Below, piece by piece: positions 8,631 to 15,501 of a stretch of 15,501 bases of DNA. Source of the stretch: Lojkania enalia (Eukaryota > Ascomycota > Dothideomycetes > Pleosporales); assembly GCA_010094045.1 (NCBI GenBank), contig ML986853.1, positions 28,175 to 43,675 on the forward strand. The letters run 5' to 3'. The notes under the pieces were generated by a model that was not told the origin of the DNA, did not search any database, and saw only the letters and a program-made list of their open reading frames with translations. The translations under genes were made by a program, and so were the position numbers. Positions within the stretch are counted from its first letter, which is position 1. Each line of letters opens with the position of its first letter.

Positions 8631-10248
8631 TATATTAGTATAGTATTATTACAGGCGTTTAAGAATATACTTAGATTAAACCCTAGTACCTAATTAAGAA
8701 TTTAGACGTAATATTATATTCGGGTCTTATTTATTCGGATTTCTAGTATAGTAATCTTCTATAGCAGTTGTCTTAGTAAAATTACTAGCCGGGTACTATT
8801 CTAGGTTGTAATAGCTAGTCTACTTAACTAGGTATTTATACCAGCGTCTCTGTTAGTTATAGTAGAAGTCTTCTATTCGCTTGATAAAGTATTCTAGTTT
8901 TCTATTAATTTTAATAGGTTTAGGGTTATATACTTATTAACTAGATAAGTAGTTAAATAACTTAGGTACTAGCTGTAATAGTAATATATAGAATATAAGA
9001 TATATTTTAGCTAATTTAGGTAACTTTAGTTTATAAGTATATAAGAACACCTTTATAATAACCTTATAGGGGCTTATATTTTTCTAGTTAAACTTTCTTA
9101 ATAGTCTTTATATACGTATATTTCTAGCGTCTAGCTAGATTAGATTACTAACCTAGTAGTTAGGGGCTGATATACGTTTACGGTTAATATACTCTTATTA
9201 AAGTACTTATACCTAGATAAGTTCTTCTCTAATATATTCTATAATATCCTTTATTTTATTAACTAGTCTATTAGCTTTCTAGACTATTAGGGACTTTTTT
9301 AGTAGTTAATAGATCCTTATAAGCAGCTTAAAGCCTATTTAAGAGTGCTAGCTAAAATAGGCTAGAAATAGAGAAACTTTTATTAATTTAGACACTATAT
9401 TGTTTACTTTAAACTATACTGTTAGTAGCTATTCAACCTAGTTATCTTATTTATAGCTGGTATAGGCTTGGAGAACTTGTTCTATTACTATATTAGCGTT
9501 CTCTATCTAACTATTAGTCTTTAAGTAGAAGCTAGTTAATATATATATATTAATTTATAGCTGTCTATAAAGCTCTTAGTAGAAGGTAGAAATAAACTAT
9601 ATTTTACGGTCGAATATAATAGTATATAATAGTCTATAGTAAACCTATATATAGTAATAGAATAGTTAAATAATATTAGGAGCTTCGATTCTTGTATATA
9701 GTATTAGGTATTTATACTTACTAAGCCTATTAACTACTACTATAATATTCGTATAACCTTCTAATTCTAGTAGATTAATTATAAAGTTTATAGAAATATT
9801 TTAAAACCTTTATTTAGGTATAGGCAATAGTTTTAGTAATCTATAGTACTTCTCTTTAAAAGCCTTACTTCTTTAGTATATATAATAATAGTCTATATAT
9901 TATTATATTAAATCGAATATCTTTAACTAATAGTACTCGCGCTAGAGTAGTTCTAAGGTTTTTCCTCGACTAGAGTATCCGCTAAATAGCGAGTTATAGA
10001 TAGTTTACAGCAACTTAAGCTTTAGCTTATTATAGTCTAATACTATAAGTCGATCTTAATAGTATAGTTAATTATTATACTCTTTATAGTTAGCTAGAAT
10101 TAGAAGTTTAGATTAATAGGCTCCTTCTCTTAATAGCTTTAAGATATCTTAGATTAGATTATCGTTCGGGTATTCTTCGTCGATAATTTCTATAATCGAT
10201 CGGCCTACTTCTATCTATTAGAATAGTTTAAGACGAAGTAATATCTAT

Positions 10249-10250
10249 TA
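10249..10250. repeat. Left TA target duplication of the DNA transposon
   Basis: TA before the left TIR is matched by TA at 12118-12119 after the right TIR. Removing the insert and one TA restores CTATTAATAAC, which is what Element 1 has at about 4003-4010 on the other strand. The empty site is thus seen directly in the sister copy. Confidence 0.95.
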
Positions 10251-10297
10251 ACGTGGATTACGGGCCAACAGGACATACGTATAAGCGGGACAGTTTT
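10251..10297 (+). repeat. Left terminal inverted repeat of the DNA transposon
   Basis: This 47-bp repeat matches the reverse complement of 12071-12117 at 45 positions. Both mismatches are A/G transitions (CCAACAGG against CCAACGGG, and AAGCGGG against AAGCAGG). It keeps several CpA dinucleotides, unlike the surrounding DNA, and contains the palindrome TACGTA. Confidence 0.95.
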
Positions 10298-10439
10298 TAC
10301 TACTATACGTCTTTAAATTATAATATCTATCTACAACAACAATATTTATAGAAAAGAAGTAAACAATCTTAATTTTTACGCCTTAGATAAGTCCTTACGT
10401 TATGTTTAAGTAACTTATATAAGCTATATTTAGGTGTAG

Positions 10440-12040
10440 CTTATTTTTTTTATATAGGAGCTTTTAGCTCTATATAATTAACTTAAGCTTTAACCTAAGC
10501 CTGTTACTATAACTGTAAGTTTTCAAGTATTTAAAGCCCTTTACTAATTGTTAGAATACCGTCCTTTATAATAGTCTTATGTTTTCTTATTTGCTGTCGC
10601 GTTTTTCTTGCGTTCGCCGCTCGAAGTATAGTATTCTTAGCTTTTAAAATTGCAGCGTTCTGTATTACTATCTTACAGCCCTTAATTAATCTTTTAAACG
10701 CGCTATCTAATAAGCTAACTATCGTATAATAACAGCGCCTTATCTTAATTATCTTAACTTATTACTTAAGGTCGGCAGTTGTATATAGAGTCTTTAAAAC
10801 TAAGGTTAGAGGGCTTTATATAACGGCTAGTAGTGTCGGCGTATACTAAGGCAGCTTTATAAGTATACGCTCTAGATTATATAGTATAAGGCTAGCTGTT
10901 ATAAAACTAGCTTTAACATTCTTTTTAGTTATTACTTATACGTATGCTGCGTAATATAGTAATAAAAAGTCGTTCTTTATAATATAATTAATACTAAGCT
11001 GCGCCTAGCCTTTAACTTATATACTATATACGCGCTTTAACAGGCTAAAATAGACTATATTAAGCGGCTGTAGTAGATAAGACGAGTACGCTAGTATATA
11101 GAGTATAATAATTCTATTCTATTTATAAAAGTCTTTAAACCGTGCTGTATAATAGCTGCTATAGCCGTCTATAATTAAGAGGTAATATTAACCCTTTATA
11201 TAAGCTGCAGTTGTGCTATTAAAGTATTAAATCTATTTAAAGCTAATCTTATCGTCTATCTAGCCCTTTTCACTTATACGAATAGCTTAGGTTTACGGTA
11301 TACTAACGTTTACAGCAATTTTATACTAAGACTCTTAATACTACTTTACTTTAAATATTATAAGCGCTAGTAAGGCCCAGCCAGTTATACTAATACTATT
11401 AATAACTATTACCTACTCGTAATTACTTAACTATATAACCTTTATACAACCTTACTATCTTTTTTTAGTCTCTATAACAACTTTTACTGTTAAAATTACG
11501 TCTATTTAGAAGCCTATCTCGTTAAAGTTATAGATATTATCTTTAAGGATGCCGTATTTCGCGATTGTATTTTATACGAGGTTAAACTAGTCTTAGATAA
11601 GGCCTCAATCTTCGTATTACTTTTACTAATAGTTATATTTGTGTATATATACTGTATAAAACTTTAGACAGCGTTTAACGAAGGTTAAAGGCTAATTAAT
11701 ACTAATAGTAGGAGCTAGGTTAATCCTACAGCTTATAAGTAGAAGATTAGCTGTTTCGCGTATAATAGATAGCCAGGCTAGAAAGCCTTACGCCTTAAGG
11801 TCGAGAATACGTTGAATAAGAATAGTTTCTTCTGTATAAGTAAGTTTTAAAGTTGTTAGTTATACAACACGTTGTAAATAGATATTATATATACGTTGAT
11901 GTAGACGAGACTTAGGGATATTATACGTAACTACTGCCTTATAAAGACTTTAAAATTGCTTTAAATTCAAAGCTTTAAGAGCTAAAGAAGTTCTATTTTT
12001 AAGTTCTTCCTAACTAGTAGTTAGTATTGTTGATAGATAC
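10440..12040 (-). pseudogene. Fot1/pogo-like transposase pseudogene (HTH_CENP-B, DDE_1)
   Basis: This would have been the transposase that cuts at the TIRs and inserts at TA. The N-terminal HTH reads AVVTYNIPKSRLHQRI (about 11890-11940). The second, CENP-B-type HTH reads LKLTYTEETILIQRILDL (about 11797-11855), followed by FVKRC and YIHKYNY. The catalytic part has YGILKDNIYNFNEIGF, where the family has NFDETGF, so the first Asp is Asn (codon 11521-11523). It then has LLIIDGYSSYYTA with the second Asp kept (11167-11169), and LLQPLNIVYFSLLKR with the third Asp as Asn (11059-11061). D2 and D3 are 35 residues apart. A basic C-terminal tail (RKTRQQ ... RKHKT) lies near 10560-10610. Start and stop are approximate. 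About 500 codons fits the 500-550 typical of the group. Confidence 0.9.
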
Positions 12041-12070
12041 TCTAAAATAACAGACGGTGATACGTATAGT

Positions 12071-12117
12071 AAAACTGTCCTGCTTATACGTATGTCCCGT
12101 TGGCCCGTAATCCACGT
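12071..12117 (-). repeat. Right terminal inverted repeat of the DNA transposon
   Basis: This is the mirror of 10251-10297. It lies next to TA at 12118-12119. The transposase N-terminus faces this end. Confidence 0.95.
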
Positions 12118-12119
12118 TA
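12118..12119. repeat. Right TA target duplication of the DNA transposon
   Basis: This is the partner of 10249-10250. The sequence resumes in Element 2 with TAATAACTTCTAT, matching Element 1 on the other strand apart from RIP-type changes. Confidence 0.95.
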
Positions 12120-13557
12120 ATAACTTCTATAAGCCTCTTTTTATATAGACTTATCTTATAACCTTTAAGTTAAGGTATTAAGCTTCTCTCTAAATTTTCT
12201 AGGTTAGTATATAATACTAAAGTTAAACCTTAATAGATATTCTAACTAATAGGCCTATTAATAGCTTAGCTACTTTATTATTATAAAATACTATAGATTC
12301 TTATAATTACTTAGTACTTCTATAAGAAATGCTATACCTTCTAATTTAGGCCTCTATTACTTAAAATATTAGATAATCGCGAGTAGTTCCTTATTATATA
12401 TTTTATAGTTACCTTTAGTAGGGTTTATATACTTAGAGAAGTAGATAATAGGTTTTAGTTTACTGTTAGCACCTCTCTAAAATAGTACGCTAGCTGTTAT
12501 AAAGTTAGATATATTAGCTTCTACTACTATTAATAGCTTAAGATTAAAGTATTAGAGAATTAGTATAGAGATAAAGGTATCCTTTAGATAGTTAAAGGAA
12601 TATTAACAGCTATTATTCTAGTCGAATCGAGTATTCTTCTTAGTTAGGGCTACTAAGGAGGAGACTTTCTATAAAAAGTTACTAATAAATTATTAGTAGA
12701 AGTTCACGAAGCCTATAAAGGCTTAAATATCTTTTATATTTTTAAAGTATTTCTAGTTAATAATTATCTCTACCTTCTTTAAGTCTATATAGATCTCTTC
12801 TATAGTAATTATATACTCTAGGTAGATTATTTCTAACTAGTAGAACTTATACTTATCTATATTAAACTGTAGACTATTCGCTCTTAAGGCTTTAAAAACT
12901 AGCTAAATATACTACTTATAATCCTTCAGATTCTTACTAAATATTAGAATATTATCGATATAGGTAGTATAGAATATATTAAAGTATAGTTTTAATACGT
13001 CGTTTATAAGGTACTAGAATATACTTAAAGTATTAACTAGGTTAAAGGGTATTACTAGATATTTAAACAGCCTATAGTATATATAAAAGGTAGTTTTCTA
13101 TTTATCTCCTTTAATAATCTTTAGTTTATTAAACGCGGTAATAATATTAAGTTTTATATAGTACTTAGCCTTACTAAATTAGGTTAATATTTCTTAAATT
13201 AGTAGAATCAGGTATTAATTCTTAATAGGAATAGTATTTAGGGCTCTATAGTTTATATAGAATTAGAAACTACCTCTAGATTTCTTTATAAAGATTATAG
13301 ATATAGCTACTAGTAATAAGCTTACTCTAATAAATCTCTTAGATAAGTTCTTATTAAGGTACTTCTTTAGTACCTTTAACTTATTCTAGAACATCCTATA
13401 GAGTAGACCGAAGCTAGTTTACTTACTATTCTCTAGTTTAATCTTATAATTATACGATTATTATTTAGGCAGCTTATCTATATTCTTATATAAGAAGATA
13501 GATAATAAATTATAGTATTCTTTAAGTACTTTAGTAATAGGGTTAATATATACCTTT

Positions 13558-13830
13558 TATAACGATGCAAAGAAATCGTTCTACAAAAAGCTTTATCTTT
13601 TTGCTTATCTTATCCTACCCCCAGTTCTACTCCTTTTCCCATCCATATATAGTTGCATACTCTCTTATAAGTAGCTTAGTAGTTTTTCTATATCCTTTCG
13701 TATAAGGCCTATAAGTGTTAATAGAATTCCTAGGTCCCTAATCCCTTACGTACTCTTATATACCTCTAAGTAGATTCGTACCGCATTTAGACCTATTATC
13801 TTACCTACGCTATTATATTATATAGAAAAA
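13558..13830 (+). repeat. Probable 5' LTR of Element 3 (start only is supported)
   Basis: The left end is defined by the break in homology and a TGT-like start. The right end is not identifiable without the partner LTR, so the end given here is only a guess near a CTATTATATTATATAG stretch. The first 180 bases keep more CpA/TpG (ATGCAAAG, TTGCTT, CCATCC, TTGCATAC) and pyrimidine runs than the neighbours, so RIP was weaker here. The stretch TCTCTTATAAGTAG near 13653 could be a TATA-like region. Confidence 0.4.
13561..13603. other. Two adjacent short hairpins at the start of Element 3
   Basis: AACGAT and ATCGTT (13561-13566 and 13574-13579) form a 6-bp stem with a 7-base loop. CAAAAAG and CTTTTTG (starting near 13584 and 13597) form a 7-bp stem with a 6-base loop immediately downstream. 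Both are perfect in spite of the RIP around them. They could be LTR-end structure or chance. Confidence 0.5.
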
Positions 13831-14400
13831 CTTAATACTACTAGTAATAGTCTTTTTAATAATATCGCATTAATTGTTTATTTAAATATATTTAAGTCTA
13901 AAATATACCTAATTTAGTTTAGATTATAATACTTATATACTATTATATTAAATTATTTAGTTACTTAAATAGGATCTTAGAGACCTTCTATTAACTAAAG
14001 CCTTTAGGTTTAGAACTTCCTATCTCCTATAATTAGGATTGCCTTTAGAAAAGCCGCGTAGAGTGCGCCTAGGTAGAAACTTAAAGACTACTAATAACCT
14101 ATTAGAATTAGAGGTAACCGCTGATATTTAACTATAATTCACCTTCTAATTCCTATACTAGAATTGATACACGCGTAAGTTATAATAAAAGTAAGCTTCT
14201 ATCTACATATGTAGAATAACCGTTACCTCCTATAGGGGGCCCTATAATAGGCGGACCCCTCTCTATAAAGCTGGTAGTAAAGAACCTATCTAATTTAGAG
14301 GAAGATTAGAGTAAACTAACCCTTAAAAAATAAATTACAATTTTATAAGAGAAGATCGCACGCTTAATATAATAGAAAACTATTAGTCCTAATTAACCTC
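13831..14400 (+). other. Leader / upstream region of Element 3 gag, unresolved
   Basis: These 570 bases lie between the putative LTR and the clear part of gag. They contain a GC-richer patch at about 14048-14075 (AAAAGCCGCGTAGAGTGCGCC) and another at 14225-14260 with a CCTCCTATAGGGGGCCC palindrome-like core. Short open stretches exist but no frame can be followed with confidence. The region probably holds the LTR end, primer-binding site and the N-terminal part of gag, none of which I can place. Confidence 0.35.
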
Positions 14401-14402
14401 TA

Positions 14403-15501
14403 TAAACTACCGAATTAGTACTAATAATACGCTAAGAAACTTTTACAACTCCCTTAGTAAGAAACCTCTTAGCTACCCTTAAGCCCCCTTAAGCTTATCT
14501 TACTAAATATATACCTAAGATTAAAAGTTTTATAGATAGTAACGAACCTATATTTAAATAATAGTAAGCTTTAATCCTAAACCAACTTAAAATTAATATA
14601 GATTATTATTAGATAGAATATATACGTATAATATTAGTATAGAGATATACCTCTAGTACTGTAAAAGAGTATCTAGAGCTAAAATACCTAGCTAAATTAG
14701 ACTAATATTAGTTTAAAAATATTAAAGAAATAATTTTACTTCTATAATTATATTTTATTATAGATAATAAAGAGATAGAGGTGTAATAGGCGTTTTAGGT
14801 TCTAAGGATAAATAAGAGAGAAGTATTCCTAACTTTTAAAGCTCGCTTTATTAGTATAACTATTAGGGGATCCGTATCCTAATCTAAGTAGTTCTTCTAC
14901 CTATAAGATAAAATTCTCCCTAACCTAAAGATACTAAACCTTAGCTTTAAGCTTATATAGAAAAGCTCCTTTAATACTATAGTTGCTTACTTAACAGCCT
15001 ATAATATAGAAAGGAGGAGCGTTTCTAACCTTTTAAAACGAACTATTAGCTTATAGGTTATAGCTAAAACAAATTTAGATTGGTACTAGAAGGCTTCTAA
15101 GAGTTTATCTAAAGTAACCTATAATTTAATACTACCCTAATCTACCCTAGTATTAATATCTTATTCTACTACAATCGCTTTTTAATAATCTAGTAAAACT
15201 CCTATACCTAAAAGGTATACGACTCTAGATAATTACTATAATTATAGTAAACTAGAATACTTTATAAATAAATATATAGTCTTTAGAGTATAAAAAATAG
15301 AGGTTAAATAAGAGAAGATTAAGGAAGAAGAGTTTCTAGACGTAAACAAGTACTATCTAGATAGTTTTTAGGTAGGAAATAGAGACGCTTAGAAAAACTC
15401 TCTATCCTAAACTTAAGTAGATATAACTTATTAAATATTAATTTATCGTATTTATTTAGAGGAAAGTATTTCTAAATTCCTACTATTCTATATTTAAAAG
15501 G
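14403..15501 (+). pseudogene. Gag pseudogene of Element 3 (5' limit uncertain, 3' runs to window edge)
   Basis: One frame (codon starts divisible by 3) runs without indel from about 14403 to the end if TAA/TAG are taken as former Gln/Trp. It reads ETFTTPLVRNLLATLKPP, then LTKYIPKIKSFIDSNEPIFK, a typical start of a retroelement capsid domain. Further on come REVFLTFKARFISITIRGSVS, FNTIVAYLTAYNIERRSVSNL and, at 15234-15275, YYNYSKLEYFINKY. The last has exact C-x2-C-x4-H-x4-C spacing with all four zinc ligands changed to Tyr. An acidic stretch (EKIKEEEFLDVN) follows. Capsid plus one CCHC knuckle is the layout of Gag in LTR retrotransposons (Gypsy more likely than Copia, though not proven without pol). 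It is inactivated by many stop codons. Confidence 0.78.
15234..15275 (+). other. Ruined CCHC zinc knuckle of Element 3 Gag
   Basis: Tyr codons at 15234, 15243, 15258 and 15273 stand exactly where Cys, Cys, His and Cys are expected, and the KLG-like stretch before the His position reads KLE (Gly to Glu, also G to A). The same four-ligand loss is seen in Element 1 Gag (1461-1502), from an unrelated gag sequence. Confidence 0.8.

Larger units (their letters stand above)
10251..12117 (-). mobile_element. Fot1/pogo-type DNA transposon inserted in Element 2
   Basis: This 1,867-bp element has 47-bp terminal inverted repeats beginning ACGTGG, a TA target duplication, and one transposase gene on the minus strand with a CENP-B-type helix-turn-helix and a DDE_1 catalytic domain. 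Length, TA target and protein architecture match the Fot1/pogo group of the Tc1/mariner superfamily, common in filamentous ascomycetes. The transposase is RIP-mutated and dead, yet the TIRs are almost unchanged. Having both ends intact, it could in principle be moved by a related active transposase. It is nested in Element 2 and so is younger than that insertion. Confidence 0.95.
7940..13557 (-). mobile_element. Element 2: second chromovirus copy, inverted, cut off in pol
   Basis: This is the same family as Element 1 on the opposite strand, so the two copies are tail to tail. From left to right it shows the 3' LTR, polypurine tract, repeat array, chromodomain, integrase, (inserted DNA transposon), RNase H and RT. 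Homology ends at 13557, which corresponds to about 2572 in Element 1, between protease and RT. Without the 1,867-bp insert and its TA duplication the copy has about 3,749 bp against about 3,744 for the same span in Element 1, so there has been very little indel change. Gag, protease and 5' LTR are absent from the window. They may lie further right, beyond Element 3, or be deleted. The five bases left of its LTR (CTTTA, 7935-7939) would be its target duplication, but the partner cannot be checked here. Confidence 0.94.
8649..13557 (-). pseudogene. Pol pseudogene of Element 2 (RT to chromodomain), split by a DNA transposon
   Basis: This is the degraded C-terminal two thirds of Pol, read from 13557 leftwards to a TAA at 8649-8651. 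The domains are the RT, with LNEN- and KGF-like blocks near 13350 and catalytic box YIDN (12951-12962; first Asp kept, second now Asn). RNase H near 12500 has the first Asp as Asn in VVEANISNF. Integrase has its first Asp changed to Asn (codon 9786-9788), its second Asp kept in FDRKIQF (9609-9611) and its Glu kept (9501-9503). A chromodomain lies at about 8730-8900. A Fot1/pogo-type element sits at 10251-12117 between RNase H and integrase. The RT region keeps the base that Element 1 has lost, so its frame is continuous there. Many in-frame stops make it non-functional. Confidence 0.9.
13558..15501 (+). mobile_element. Element 3: 5' part of a different LTR retroelement, runs off the window
   Basis: At 13558 the homology of Element 2 to Element 1 stops abruptly. 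The new sequence starts TATAACGATGCAAAG, which would be TGTAACGATGC before RIP and so looks like an LTR start on the + strand. About 850 bases later a gag pseudogene begins, ending in a CCHC knuckle near the window edge. Pol and the 3' LTR are not in view. The gag does not resemble that of Element 1, so this is another family. It is most simply a nested insertion into Element 2, with the rest of Element 2 to the right. A deletion or rearrangement cannot be ruled out. Confidence 0.72.

Noticed and set aside
193..13557. Assembly artefact producing a mirrored copy
   Set aside because: The two copies have different RIP changes, a 1-nt length difference in RT, different flanks and a nested insertion in only one of them.
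14225..14260. GC-rich palindrome-like CCTCCTATAGGGGGCCC as a terminator or regulatory site
   Set aside because: The symmetry is imperfect and it lies in the unresolved leader of Element 3, with no supporting context.
1..15501. Short ATG-to-stop open frames spread over the window as functional small genes
   Set aside because: They are chance frames inside degraded gag, pol and transposase, with no conserved motif or sensible context.
1..15501. Centromere, mitochondrial or organelle DNA, suggested by the very high AT content
   Set aside because: The AT bias is explained by CpA-directed RIP in identified transposable elements, and no mitochondrial gene or tRNA is visible. A location in a centromere or AT-rich isochore is possible but cannot be told from the sequence.

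Overview
This window looks like a block of dead, nested transposable elements from a filamentous ascomycete (Pezizomycotina) with strong repeat-induced point mutation (RIP). The sequence is very AT-rich. By eye, CpA and TpG are scarce and TpA is greatly over-represented, while C in CpC, CpT and CpG contexts survives. Nearly all differences I could align between repeat copies are C/T or G/A transitions. No intact gene, tRNA, rRNA or CRISPR array is visible. Every coding region is a pseudogene whose CAA/CAG/TGG codons have become stops. Species cannot be told from the sequence.

Layout. (1) 1-192: AT-rich flank, unrecognised. (2) 193-6316, + strand: a complete 6,124-bp Ty3/Gypsy element (Element 1) with two 303-bp LTRs and a GGGGT/GGAGT target-site duplication. 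Its order is gag (CCHC knuckle), protease, reverse transcriptase, RNase H, integrase, chromodomain, a tandem-repeat 3' region, polypurine tract and 3' LTR, so it is a chromovirus. (3) 6317-7939: 1.6-kb decayed spacer with no recognisable family. (4) 7940-13557, - strand: a second copy of the same chromovirus (Element 2), in inverted orientation, complete from its 3' LTR to mid-pol. It is cut off in the protease-RT linker by another insertion. (5) 10251-12117: a 1,867-bp Fot1/pogo-type DNA transposon inserted at a TA inside Element 2 between RNase H and integrase. It has 47-bp terminal inverted repeats and a RIP-mutated DDE transposase on the - strand. (6) 13558-15501, + strand: the 5' part of a third, different retroelement (Element 3), with a probable LTR start at 13558 and a gag pseudogene ending in a CCHC knuckle. 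It continues past the window.

The order of events can be read from the nesting. Two copies of the chromovirus landed tail to tail about 1.6 kb apart. A pogo-type element and a third retroelement then inserted into the second copy. RIP mutated all of them, so catalytic residues are lost at different sites in each copy. I found no working novel system. What is of interest is the record of RIP on paired copies, the nearly untouched TIRs of the DNA transposon, the conserved repeat array in the retroelement 3' end, the unexplained spacer, and a 1-nt deletion that sets the two chromovirus copies apart.
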